A DNA stretch of 36,672 nucleotides from Acidimicrobiia bacterium (GCA_025361725.1 JANYJV010000140.1:73428-110099); one strand, 5' to 3'; counted from the first letter of the stretch, positions 1-8,899 are shown. Notes: a model not told the origin generated them from the sequence alone. Made by a program: numbers and translations.

Positions 1-40
1 GTTCGGGATGCCAATGCCGTAGCAGATCGAGTTCGTTCAT
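1..40 (-). CDS. 5' end of a gene downstream of the ECF sigma factor (partial; reads MNELDLLRHWHPE...)
   Basis: ATG (cat at 38-40) overlaps the sigma stop codon as ATGA; N-terminus resembles small proteins often encoded after actinobacterial ECF sigma genes. Confidence 0.5.
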   Translation of the reverse strand, partial: MNELDLLRHWHPE

Positions 41-627
41 TCGTCATCACCTCGGAGCTGAGATCGAGAGAGATTCTCGGTGTGAAGTTCGGCGAGTTCG
101 CCGAGCGCGTTGCGAAGTCGGGAGCGGGCCCGAGCGATCCGGGACCGCACCGTTCCGATCGGAACCGCCAACGTCTCTGCGATCTCGGCGTAGGTCAGGT
201 CGGCCCACACTGCAAGCAGCAGCGCATCGCGATCGCGCGCCGACAACAGGCGCAGTCCGTGCGCGAGTTTCGGCCCGACCACCGCGGCGTCGATGCGCTC
301 GTCGACGTCGAAGGTCGACGGTCCGGACGGGATGACCCGCTCGTACGCTCGCCAGCGCCGCGCCTCGGCGCGCCGGTGATGATGCAGACCGTTCCCGGCA
401 ATGCCGTACAACCACGGACGGGCGTCAGCTCGCTCGTCGTCGAATCGGTGGCGCAGCCGGAACGCGTCCACGAACGTGGTTGCGCTCACGTCATGACCGT
501 CGGGTCCGATTCGCCGGACGCAGTAGCGGTCGATGGCGCCGTAGTGGCGTTCGAAGATCGCCGCGAACCGGTCCGGATCGTCGATCGACGCCCGGATCAA
601 CCGTCCGTCATGCTCGTGTGAGTCCAT
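37..627 (-). CDS. ECF-type RNA polymerase sigma factor (sigma-70 family)
   Basis: ORF with sigma region 2 (FAAIFERHYGAIDRYCVRRIG) and region 4 (LTYAEIAETLAVPIGTVRSRIARARSRLR); likely start MDSHEHDG at 627. Confidence 0.9.
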   Translation of the reverse strand: MDSHEHDGRLIRASIDDPDRFAAIFERHYGAIDRYCVRRIGPDGHDVSATTFVDAFRLRHRFDDERADARPWLYGIAGNGLHHHRRAEARRWRAYERVIPSGPSTFDVDERIDAAVVGPKLAHGLRLLSARDRDALLLAVWADLTYAEIAETLAVPIGTVRSRIARARSRLRNALGELAELHTENLSRSQLRGDDE

Positions 628-649
628 TGCCCGTTCTTTCCCGCCCACC

Positions 650-657
650 CGTTTTCA
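650..657. repeat. Target site duplication, left copy CGTTTTCA
   Basis: Identical 8-mer at 2053-2060 directly outside the IS TIRs. Confidence 0.9.
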
Positions 658-2052
658 GGGACAACTGATCGTCTCGGGGGTCATGCGGCGGCCCATGGGA
701 GCTGGGGTGTGAGTCCGGCTCGGTCGAGCATGATCATGGTGATGAACGCTTCGGGGTCGTGGAACCCGCGGGCGTTGGTGCGGATCCGGCCGATCGACGC
801 GTTGTTCGATTCTGCGATCCCGTTGGTGAGGCCCCATTCGATGGTCGCTTCGATCTCGGTGCGGTAACGACGGATCGTGCGCGCCAACTTCACGAACGGT
901 ACGAGCCGCGACCGGCTCGCCCACGCGAGCCACTCCGTCAACGCGCGACGCGCGGCGAAGAGCGGCATGCGCAGAATCTCACGAAGTTCTTCTTTGAGTT
1001 GGTAGCCGCGGGTCAAACGGAGGTTCGTTTCTTCGAGGTCGCGGATCACATCGATCTGGGCGCTGGTGAGGTGTTCCCAGTTCCGCAACAAGATCCAGCG
1101 GGTGCCCTTCAACTGCTTCGCGCCGGCCGTGTTCCCGGCCTCACGGAGCCGGTTCCACTCTTGGCGGCGAACCTCGTCGAGGGCCTTCGTCGCCCAACCA
1201 ACCACATGAAACGTGTCCAAGCAGACGATCGCGTGCTCGGCCCGTTCCGCGACGACGGTGTGGATCCATTCGGCGCCGTCCGCAGTCACGAAGTTCAACG
1301 CTGCGGATCGTGTCTCGCCGAGGTCGTCGAAGAACCGGCCGACAGTCTTCTTCGAACGGCCTTTCCTGGCCCAGATGACCCGGCCCGTGAAGTGGTCACA
1401 CACCACGGTCAGGTAACGGTGACCCTTCTTGTATTTCACTTCGTCGATCGCGACCGCGACGAGACCGTCGAGGAGATCGACCCGGTCGAGGGCTTCGCGC
1501 ACGAGCCGGACACACATATGGTCCACGGCCCGCCACGACACCGAATACCGTCGCGCCGCTGCGGTCTTGTTCCCCACGATCGCATCGTGGACCACGAGGT
1601 CTTCGAACGTGCGGGTGAACATCGTGTCGTGACGGGCCCATGGGACCGTGGCGACGGTCGGCCCATGCTCGGGGCATTCAACGCGGCGGGCCACCGCGAC
1701 GAGCATGACGGTGGCATAACCCGCGTCGAGGTGCCGCCATCGGCGGACACCACCACCGTTGTCCAACCAGGGACTCGACACGTCACAACGGCCGCAGCGC
1801 CCACGGCGCCGGACCTTCGCTCGGACATGGACTTCGAGCAGGGGACGGTAACCGCGCACGAGCACGGTCCCGATGATCACCGTCTCGCGGTCGAACCCGC
1901 AGATCGCTTTGAGTACCTTGCTGACGCGCACGTCGTCTCTTCCTCGCTGTCGTGTGTAGAGAGCAAGGCAACGTAGGGAGCAGACGACGTGCGCACCCAC
2001 CCCAACCCCTCAACAACAGCGATCACCAACCCCCGAGACCGTCAGTTGACCC
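658..2052 (-). mobile_element. Complete ISL3-like insertion sequence
   Basis: TIRs GGGACAACTGATCGTCTCGGGGGT (658-681) and GGGTCAACTGACGGTCTCGGGGGT (reverse complement of 2029-2052), 21/24 identical; flanked by perfect 8-bp direct repeat CGTTTTCA at 650-657 and 2053-2060; encodes an ISL3-type transposase. Confidence 0.92.
681..1931 (-). CDS. ISL3 family transposase
   Basis: CxxC zinc-ribbon-like N-terminus, AIDEVKYKKGHRYLTVVCDHFTGRVIWA and CLDTFHVVGWATKALDEVRR motifs, C-terminal GLTNGIAESNNASIGRIRTNARGF; GTG start with SD GAGGAAG; stop overlaps left TIR. Confidence 0.9.
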   Translation of the reverse strand: MRVSKVLKAICGFDRETVIIGTVLVRGYRPLLEVHVRAKVRRRGRCGRCDVSSPWLDNGGGVRRWRHLDAGYATVMLVAVARRVECPEHGPTVATVPWARHDTMFTRTFEDLVVHDAIVGNKTAAARRYSVSWRAVDHMCVRLVREALDRVDLLDGLVAVAIDEVKYKKGHRYLTVVCDHFTGRVIWARKGRSKKTVGRFFDDLGETRSAALNFVTADGAEWIHTVVAERAEHAIVCLDTFHVVGWATKALDEVRRQEWNRLREAGNTAGAKQLKGTRWILLRNWEHLTSAQIDVIRDLEETNLRLTRGYQLKEELREILRMPLFAARRALTEWLAWASRSRLVPFVKLARTIRRYRTEIEATIEWGLTNGIAESNNASIGRIRTNARGFHDPEAFITMIMLDRAGLTPQLPWAAA

Positions 2053-2060
2053 CGTTTTCA
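2053..2060. repeat. Target site duplication, right copy CGTTTTCA
   Basis: Identical 8-mer at 650-657. Confidence 0.9.
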
Positions 2061-2090
2061 GTTCGCGCCCATTTCCCGCCCATTTCCTCC

Positions 2091-2139
2091 ACTTTTTGGT
2101 TGTGGGGTTGCGGAAAACACAACCCCACAGCCAAAAAGT
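2091..2139. repeat. Hairpin (H1): 20-bp arms ACTTTTTGGTTGTGGGGTTG / CAACCCCACAGCCAAAAAGT, 9-nt loop
   Basis: Arms complementary with one substitution that would be a G-U pair in RNA; lies 3' of the PHP gene. Confidence 0.85.
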
Positions 2140-2183
2140 CGCGACGGGGAGGAGTATTCCTGGGAGGGAGGGAGCGAGCGAGA

Positions 2184-2819
2184 TCAGGGGAGGACGGGCT
2201 TAACGTGACCGGCGCGGAGAGCGCGTGCCAGGTCCTCGGCCGTCTTGATCGGACCGTCGACTTCGGTGGCGTAGGTGCCCGCGCGTCCGGGGCCATGGGC
2301 GTCACTCGCACCCACACTTGGACGCGGGTGTTCCGCCAGTGCTGCCGCGGTGAGGGCGTGTTCCAACGCGGTGGTCTGGGTGCTGACCGCCTCGATGGCG
2401 TGCACCACCACCCACTGCGGGAGCGCGACGATCTCGGCTGCCGTCGGCGGAACCCGACCGCCCTTGATCGCACGCTCGCCCGCGAACCGGCGCAGCGGAT
2501 GGGGCAGGACCAGCGCCGAGTCCGACTCTTCGCACTCCTCGACCAACTCCGCGAGCGTGTATCCCATCCACAGCGGCTTGCGGAGTTCGCCGAACGCGAG
2601 CACGTGGCCGACGTCGGTGGTGAGTTCCACGCCGGGGATCAATGGGAAGTCCAGCAATCTGGATGCGTCGGCGAGTTCATCGGCGGGCCAGCGGACGTCG
2701 TGCTCGGTGATGCACAACGCATCCAACCCGCGCGCACGTGCCGTCTCGACCAGTTCTTCGAGCGTCGTCCGAGAACAGTTCGACCGCGACGCCGTGTGCG
2801 CGTGCAAATCGATGATCAC
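2184..2819 (-). CDS. PHP domain-containing protein (PHP-type metal-dependent phosphoesterase)
   Basis: DLHAHTASRSNCS, TEHD, IPGVELTT, VLPHPLRR, SDAHG metal-binding motifs; GTG start at 2819 (VIIDLHAHT). Confidence 0.87.
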   Translation of the reverse strand: MIIDLHAHTASRSNCSRTTLEELVETARARGLDALCITEHDVRWPADELADASRLLDFPLIPGVELTTDVGHVLAFGELRKPLWMGYTLAELVEECEESDSALVLPHPLRRFAGERAIKGGRVPPTAAEIVALPQWVVVHAIEAVSTQTTALEHALTAAALAEHPRPSVGASDAHGPGRAGTYATEVDGPIKTAEDLARALRAGHVKPVLP

Positions 2820-2820
2820 T

Positions 2821-4455
2821 TCATGTCCGCTCTTGGCCCTGCGGGCCAGGCCGCTCGGGCCCCGGTTCGGGAGCGCGGACTCCTGAACCCGCGTGCCCGC
2901 TCCCCTCACCTTCGGCTTCGGCTTCGATCTTCTCGGTGTGGAGGTGATGTTCGGGTTCGTCGGAGGTGAGGCAGCGGCCGGTGGCGAGATCGAACTGCCA
3001 ATGGTGGACCTTGCACTCCAACATGCCGTCGGTCACGGTGCCGAAGCGTTCGAGATCTGCTCGGAGATGAGGGCAGCGCTTCTGCACGAGGTACTCGCCG
3101 CACTGGAACATTTCGTCGACGGGTTCGGCGAGCGTCGCGTAGTAGCCCTCGCAGAACGCGATCCGTTCCACCGAGAGGTTTTTGAAGAAGGTGTACACGT
3201 ACTCGTTGTACGGACCTTCTCGATGCGCGCGAAACCGACACGACAAGAAGAGCTCGTTGACCCAGTCCTCGACGTGGCGTTCGATCAGTGACTCGACGAG
3301 CGCGTGATCCACGTCGATCCGGTGCATGACCGGCTCACCGTTCCACACTCGCACTTCCCCGGCCGGGAAGTCGATGAGCGTCCCGCCTTCACCCACGTGA
3401 ATCAGCACACTCCCGTTGATCCCGCGCCGCGTGTATGGAGCGAGGTCCAACAGCGGTTCGAACCAGCGCGCCAACTCGGCCGTGATGTCGTACCGGTCGC
3501 GCGGCCACGATCGCTTCTCAGCCGCGAGTCGTTCCGCCCAGTCGTCGTGATACTGCTCGAGGTACACACGTTTGTCGGCGAAGATCGCGTCCGGATGTAA
3601 CGCGCCGGGTGGGTGCTCGACCGCAACGCCCTCGTGATCGATCACCGCGACCGACCCGGGAACCAACAATCGACCGCCGGGAATCCCTCGCTGATCCAAC
3701 TCGCGAAGGAACGTGAGCTGGTCCGGAAAGATGTTGGCCGGGTCGGCGCCGAAGTCGTTGAACTGCCAGAGATCGTCGTCGAGGAAACACGGCGGACCCG
3801 CCACCGGGAAGAGGTGCGGTGCGCCGACGTCCGTCAGGTAGTGGACCGCTCGGTCCATCTGCGCAGCCCGCTTGGCGACGCCCATCGCGCGCTTCTCCAC
3901 CGCGGGGAAGTCATAGACCATCGGGTACCAGATTGCGCCGGAAAACTGCGTGAAGTGCGCGTCATACGGTCCGAAGGCATCGAGTTCATCGAAGTCGCGG
4001 GGTCGGGCGTCGTTCTGGTTCAACAAGGTGGCGGTCGAATCCCGCAGGATCAGCGCCGAGTCGCCGGCCGGACCGTCGGCCGGCGCGGTCATGGAGAGGA
4101 TCACCACTTCGAGACCGTCGAGCCGAACCGCTTCGGCGTGGTCGGTGCGAACAAACTTCGTGAACCCCAACTCGCGCAGCGCGCGCTCGAGGTGGTCCAC
4201 GCGAAAGGCCGGCAACAGGACGGTGGTGCTCTTATCGACGTTGGCCGTCAACCACTGCGGGTCGAAATGATCGCGGTGGAGGTGCGAAATGTAGAGATAG
4301 TCCGGCGTCGCGAAGGGCATGACCTCGAGAGTGTCGTTGCGCGGAAACGGGAACCACGATCCGAAGTACGCGGGATTGAACCAGGGATCGCACAACACCG
4401 AGCCGCCCTCGGTCTCCACGTACATACCGACGTGACCGAGGAACGTGACGCGCAT
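2821..4455 (-). CDS. Metallo-beta-lactamase-fold / Rieske [2Fe-2S] fusion protein (CMP-N-acetylneuraminate hydroxylase-like architecture)
   Basis: N-terminal SHLHRDHFD (HxHxDH, UlaG-like MBL); C-terminal CPH-x17-CKVH Rieske motif; start MRVTFLGHVGMYV. Confidence 0.85.
   Translation of the reverse strand: MRVTFLGHVGMYVETEGGSVLCDPWFNPAYFGSWFPFPRNDTLEVMPFATPDYLYISHLHRDHFDPQWLTANVDKSTTVLLPAFRVDHLERALRELGFTKFVRTDHAEAVRLDGLEVVILSMTAPADGPAGDSALILRDSTATLLNQNDARPRDFDELDAFGPYDAHFTQFSGAIWYPMVYDFPAVEKRAMGVAKRAAQMDRAVHYLTDVGAPHLFPVAGPPCFLDDDLWQFNDFGADPANIFPDQLTFLRELDQRGIPGGRLLVPGSVAVIDHEGVAVEHPPGALHPDAIFADKRVYLEQYHDDWAERLAAEKRSWPRDRYDITAELARWFEPLLDLAPYTRRGINGSVLIHVGEGGTLIDFPAGEVRVWNGEPVMHRIDVDHALVESLIERHVEDWVNELFLSCRFRAHREGPYNEYVYTFFKNLSVERIAFCEGYYATLAEPVDEMFQCGEYLVQKRCPHLRADLERFGTVTDGMLECKVHHWQFDLATGRCLTSDEPEHHLHTEKIEAEAEGEGSGHAGSGVRAPEPGPERPGPQGQERT
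2826..2915 (-). repeat. Dispersed ~90-bp repeat, copy 1 (overlaps 3' end of the Rieske CDS)
   Basis: Aligns over its length with 23967-24057, sharing CCCGAACCGGGGCCCGAGCGGCCTGGCCCGCAGGGCC. Confidence 0.85.
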
Positions 4456-4564
4456 CGGTCCAGCCTGCCAGACCACGCCAGGCTCATCGGGACTCACCGA
4501 GATCGGCTCGCAGCCCAGCGTGGCCCGGTAGCGTGCCGCCCGCACTCGATGGGGAGGTGCGCGC

Positions 4565-6091
4565 ATGCCCGACTGGGGAGATCTGCAGGTCGACCAACTT
4601 CGATTCATGGCGCGCGAGCACGGATCCGGAACGGCCTACCGCGATCTCGACTCGAGGACCTCGATCACGTTCTCGGAGTGGGACGGCGCGTCGAACCAGA
4701 TGGCTCGCGGCCTCGTCGACGCTGGGATCACGCCCGGCGAACGGGTTTCGATCTATCTCCCCGGAGAAGAAGCGTTGCGCTGGATCGTGGCCTACGCCGC
4801 GGTCCACAAGGCCGGTGCCGTGGCCGTGCCCACCAACACCCGCCTCACCCTCCCCGAGCTGAGCACGATCCTCGGCCATTCCGAGGCCGCGACCGTGATC
4901 ACCGCCGGAGACCTGGTCCCGACCGCGTGTGCAGTCCGCGATCGCACGCCGTCGATCCGCTTCGTCGTGGCGCTGACGGGAGCTGGCGAGCACCCGGATG
5001 TGATCGACGAAGCCGAGTTCCTCTCCGACGACGACTCAGACGTGCAGGTTCCCCGCACGCTCGACGACCTCGCCGACATCATGTACACCTCGGGCACCAC
5101 CGGCCGCCCCAAGGGAGTGGCGGTCCGGCATCGCAACGTGGCGATGATCCCGAACCACGAGCCGACGTGGAGCGCCAACGGGTGGATTCACGGCGCGCCG
5201 ATGTTCACCTTCGCCGGCATCGCGTTCATCTTCAACCCGATGAAGATGGGACTCGTCGGTCTGTACCTCCCGAAGTTCGACGCGGGCCGCTGGTTGGACA
5301 TCGTCGCCATCGAACGACCCTCCATGGCGTTTCTCGTGCCGGCCATGGCCGAACTCTTGGTTGCGCATCCGCGGTTCAGCGACCCGGATCTCACGAGCCT
5401 TGCGTCGGTGTCGATCGGGAGCGCACCGCTCGCGCCGCAGACGTTGCTGACCCTGCAGGCGCGGCTGCCCGACGCAACCGTTTCGAACTCGTACGGCATG
5501 ACCGAGGCCGGACCTGCGTTCATCGTCATGCCGAAGGACGAGGTGACCAAACGCATCGGTTCGGTCGGGAAGCCGATCGGTCCGATGCAGCTGAAGATCG
5601 TGCGCGAGGACGACACCGAGTGCGCGCCGCTCGAAGTCGGTGAGTTGCTCACCAAGATGGAAGGCGCGCAGCGCGAGTATTACAACGACCCGGCAGCGAC
5701 GCAGAGCACCTGGACCGTCGACGGGTGGTTGCGCAGTGGCGACCTCGCGTACCTGGACGAAGACGGTTTCCTGTACATCGCGGGGCGGAAGAAGGACATG
5801 ATCATCCGCGGTGGACACAACGTGTACCCCACCGACGTGGAAGCGGTCCTGCTCGAACACCCGGATGTGCAGGAGGCCGCCGTTGTCGGGATTCCCCATG
5901 CGGTGCTCGGCGAAGACATCGCGGCGTACGTCGTGGCCCGACCGGGCGTGGCACTCGATCCCGACACCGTGTTTGCGTTCTGCGCCGAGCGCCTCGCCGA
6001 CTACAAGCGACCACGCGAACTCCACGTCGTCGACGAACTCCCCCGCAACGCCACCGGCAAGGTCATGAAACACAAACTCGGCAACGGGTGA
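4565..6091 (+). CDS. Acyl-CoA synthetase / AMP-dependent synthetase-ligase
   Basis: YTSGTTGRPKG, SYGMTEAG, GRKKDMIIRGGHNVYP and C-terminal NATGKVMK adenylate-forming motifs. Confidence 0.92.
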   Translation: MPDWGDLQVDQLRFMAREHGSGTAYRDLDSRTSITFSEWDGASNQMARGLVDAGITPGERVSIYLPGEEALRWIVAYAAVHKAGAVAVPTNTRLTLPELSTILGHSEAATVITAGDLVPTACAVRDRTPSIRFVVALTGAGEHPDVIDEAEFLSDDDSDVQVPRTLDDLADIMYTSGTTGRPKGVAVRHRNVAMIPNHEPTWSANGWIHGAPMFTFAGIAFIFNPMKMGLVGLYLPKFDAGRWLDIVAIERPSMAFLVPAMAELLVAHPRFSDPDLTSLASVSIGSAPLAPQTLLTLQARLPDATVSNSYGMTEAGPAFIVMPKDEVTKRIGSVGKPIGPMQLKIVREDDTECAPLEVGELLTKMEGAQREYYNDPAATQSTWTVDGWLRSGDLAYLDEDGFLYIAGRKKDMIIRGGHNVYPTDVEAVLLEHPDVQEAAVVGIPHAVLGEDIAAYVVARPGVALDPDTVFAFCAERLADYKRPRELHVVDELPRNATGKVMKHKLGNG

Positions 6092-6189
6092 GTGCGCCCA
6101 ATCCGTCTGACCCGGCACCTGCTGCGTCAGGCGTCCACCGCGATAGGTTCCCCGGCCGGATCTGACGCCGACGAGATCAGGAGAACATC

Positions 6190-6648
6190 GTGGCGCTCAC
6201 GGAGTTGAAGGGCACGACCGGTGCGACCCAGACGGTGCGCGTCGAGCGCGGCCCGGTGCGCGTGTTCGCGCAGGCGCTGATGGACGGCGACTCGGTGTAC
6301 GACAGCGCCGATGCGCCCGTGCCACCGACGTTCCCATTCGTGATGCCGTTCTGGGGTTCGGAGGGGTCCGGCGGTGCCGCCGGCCTCCCAATCGAGAAAC
6401 TCCGCGGGCCAGGCCGCGCCATCCTCCACGGGGAGCAGGGCTTCGAGTACTTCCGGTGGCCGAAGGTCGGCGACGTCCTCGTCGGCACCTCAGAGATCAC
6501 CGACGTGTACGAGAAGGAAAAGTCGAGCGGTGGGAAACTCGAGTTCTACGTGCAGGAAACCACCTGGCGTGATCGAGCCACCGGCGACCCCGTCGTCAAG
6601 AACGTCTTCACGCTGGTCATCAACTGCCGCCCACCCAAGCCGGAGTAA
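6190..6648 (+). CDS. FAS1-like dehydratase / MaoC-N hot-dog domain protein
   Basis: Single hot-dog-type ORF (VRVFAQALMDGDSVYDS..PPTFPFVM..LHGEQGFEYFRWPKVGDVLVGTSEITDVYEKE); GTG start. Confidence 0.75.
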   Translation: MALTELKGTTGATQTVRVERGPVRVFAQALMDGDSVYDSADAPVPPTFPFVMPFWGSEGSGGAAGLPIEKLRGPGRAILHGEQGFEYFRWPKVGDVLVGTSEITDVYEKEKSSGGKLEFYVQETTWRDRATGDPVVKNVFTLVINCRPPKPE

Positions 6649-6672
6649 CACTCGCCCGCTCCCCCACCCGTC

Positions 6673-6719
6673 GCGTTTGTCGCCGCAAACGCTTCAGCGG
6701 TGGCGCAAACGACAAACGC
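6673..6719. terminator. Hairpin (H2) between convergent genes
   Basis: Outer arms GCGTTTGTCG/CGACAAACGC, inner CCGC/GCGG; no U-tract. Confidence 0.6.
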
Positions 6720-6749
6720 AGTAGAAGGCGGCGGGGCACCCGGGGCGGC

Positions 6750-7640
6750 TCACCAGGCGATCTCGGCGAGGAAACTCGTGACCAGTCCGACGGTGGACTC
6801 GGGGTTGTCGCCGGCGGCGTGGTGACCGGCGGCGGCGATCGTCGCCAAGCGAGCATCTGGGATCAAACCCACGATCTCGTCCGCGCCTTCGGACGACAAC
6901 ACGTCGGAGGCGCCACCCCGGAGCACCAACACCGGGCACGTGAACTTCGCGGCATCTTCGGCGAGGTCACCGACCAGCTGTCGCCATCCCCCACCGTTCG
7001 CCAGCTCGCCCCCGTCGCGCAGTTGACGGGTGTAGCCGTGCTTCCACTCCCACCGACCGTCGGCACGCTGGCGCAGATTCCGCGTCAGGCGTGACGGGTC
7101 CCCCGCCTTCCGCTGCGGCAAATAGGCCCCGATCGCGGCCGCCGCCTCCGCCAAATCGGTGAACGACTCGTGCGCCCGCATGAACTCGACGATCCGCTCC
7201 ACGCCCTTGTCTTCGAGGCGAGTCGCGATGTCCACCAACACGATGCCGCGCACCAACTCCGGATGAACGGCCGTGACGGTCATCGACACCAGACCGCCGA
7301 GCGAGGCACCCACGAACACCGCCCGATCGAAGCCGAACTCGGAGAGCAACGCCGGAATCGTCGCGGCCAAGGCCTGGCGAGACATCTCGCCCACCGGATC
7401 ACTATCGCCGTGCATCGGGAGGTCGGGCGCCAGCACGTGATGGGTGGCCCCGAGGGCAGCGCCGAGTGCTTCCCACATGTACGCCGTCTGCCCACCGCCG
7501 TGGAGACAGACCACCGGCGGTGCACCGGCGCGCCCCCACTCGAGGTAGTGCACCTGCCTGTCGTCCACCAGGACGAAACCACTGCGGCCCGCGGTCGGGA
7601 TGTCATGACGGGGAACGTTCGATTCGATCGTCGCGGCCAT
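6750..7640 (-). CDS. Alpha/beta hydrolase
   Basis: VVCLHGGGQTAYMWEALG oxyanion region, VGASLGG nucleophile elbow, LVLRGGASDVLS, GHHAAGDNPE. Confidence 0.9.
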   Translation of the reverse strand: MAATIESNVPRHDIPTAGRSGFVLVDDRQVHYLEWGRAGAPPVVCLHGGGQTAYMWEALGAALGATHHVLAPDLPMHGDSDPVGEMSRQALAATIPALLSEFGFDRAVFVGASLGGLVSMTVTAVHPELVRGIVLVDIATRLEDKGVERIVEFMRAHESFTDLAEAAAAIGAYLPQRKAGDPSRLTRNLRQRADGRWEWKHGYTRQLRDGGELANGGGWRQLVGDLAEDAAKFTCPVLVLRGGASDVLSSEGADEIVGLIPDARLATIAAAGHHAAGDNPESTVGLVTSFLAEIAW

Positions 7641-7685
7641 TCGCTCATCCTGACATGGCCGTCACGATCGTGGCATCCTCACCCC

Positions 7686-8102
7686 GTGACCGACACGCTC
7701 CTTCACGAGTCTTTGATACGACGGCTCATCGCCGAGTACTGCCAGTACTACGACGACGGTCGGTCGGAAGAGTTCGCGTCCCTCTTCAGCGATGATGCAA
7801 CTTTCAACGTCTTCGGCACCCCTCATCGCGGCCGTCAGGCCATTCACGACAACATCGGCCGCCAGCGGCCGGGCATGCCGCCCGGCCAACACGTGACGTA
7901 CAACTCCGTCATCGACATCGCCGACGACGGGTCCACCGCGCGCGCCTGGACCGACTTCCTCTACATGTCGAAGACGGACGACGGATTCCGCACGTCGAAT
8001 GCCGGCCGCTACCACGACCGACTCGTGCGCGAGTCCGATCGCTGGCGTTTCGCCGCCCGCACCATCGTGTTTCTCGGCGACCCGGTGCCTGAAGACGCGT
8101 GA
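7686..8102 (+). CDS. Nuclear transport factor 2 / SnoaL-like family protein
   Basis: LIRRLIAEYCQYYDDGRSEEFASLFSDDATFNVFG...GRQAIHDNI pattern; GTG start at 7686. Confidence 0.85.
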   Translation: MTDTLLHESLIRRLIAEYCQYYDDGRSEEFASLFSDDATFNVFGTPHRGRQAIHDNIGRQRPGMPPGQHVTYNSVIDIADDGSTARAWTDFLYMSKTDDGFRTSNAGRYHDRLVRESDRWRFAARTIVFLGDPVPEDA

Positions 8103-8899
8103 CTCGCCCCGATTCCGGACACGAACTCGCGCCGACGGTCCGCCAGGGCGATCCGGCGCTCCCGTACCGGCGGCGGATCCGCCTCCACCGCATCGACGCC
8201 AGAACGGTGTGGGGTGGACTCGAAGACGACTTCCATCACTTCGAGGTCACGCTCGCCCATGATGGCCAGCAGGTGACGCAGATCGAGATGGAAGCGTTGC
8301 GCTGGCCGTGGGCGACGTGTCCGGACGCGGGCGCCAACTTGCAACTCCTCGTGGGCATGGACCTCTCCGATCGGTGCACCGCCGTCGCCGCGGTCGCGGA
8401 CCCCCACTTCCAGTGCACGCACCAGTTCGATCTCGCCGGACTCTGTGTCACCCATGCCCTACGGGGCACCGAAGTCCGGGTGTACGACGTCGAGCTGAAC
8501 GTCGGACGCGAAACCGTCAGTCCTGGTCTGTGGCGCGACGGCGAGCTGCTGCACGAGTGGACGCTCGCCGGACCGGGGATGGGTCGCACGCTGATCGATC
8601 CGCCACCGTTCACCGATGCCCCGTGGAAGGGTGGCTTCATCCGCTGGGCCGACCAAACGTTGTCACCCCTCGAGGCGGAGGCCGCCATCGTCTTGCGCCG
8701 CGCCTGCGACATCGGCATGGGACGCGGGATGGATCTCGAAGCCATCGACACCGCCGTCGAACTCGCCGGCATCATGACCGGCGTCTGTTACTCGATGCAG
8801 CCGGAGATCATGCCGGTGGCCTTCCGCTCCCGTGGCACCATCCGAGACTTCGGCCGTCATCCCGACGCCCTCCTGCTCGATCGGCCTCCCTCAGAGTGA
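8099..8899 (+). CDS. DUF2889-like domain protein
   Basis: Overlaps upstream stop (GTGA); YRRRIRLHRIDARTVWGGLEDDFHHFEVTLAHDGQQVTQI resembles DUF2889. Confidence 0.65.
   Translation: MTRPDSGHELAPTVRQGDPALPYRRRIRLHRIDARTVWGGLEDDFHHFEVTLAHDGQQVTQIEMEALRWPWATCPDAGANLQLLVGMDLSDRCTAVAAVADPHFQCTHQFDLAGLCVTHALRGTEVRVYDVELNVGRETVSPGLWRDGELLHEWTLAGPGMGRTLIDPPPFTDAPWKGGFIRWADQTLSPLEAEAAIVLRRACDIGMGRGMDLEAIDTAVELAGIMTGVCYSMQPEIMPVAFRSRGTIRDFGRHPDALLLDRPPSE

Noticed and set aside
759-1976. 405-aa plus-strand ORF antisense to the transposase
   Set aside because: Shadow ORF of the ISL3 transposase
2064-2084. Short direct repeat CCCATTTCC-cg-CCCATTTCC next to the IS right end
   Set aside because: Only two 9-bp copies; too short to interpret without comparison
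3613-5643. 676-aa plus-strand ORF opposite and across the Rieske and acyl-CoA ligase genes
   Set aside because: Arg/His/Gly-rich out-of-frame translation of high-GC coding DNA; recognisable domains are in the other frames
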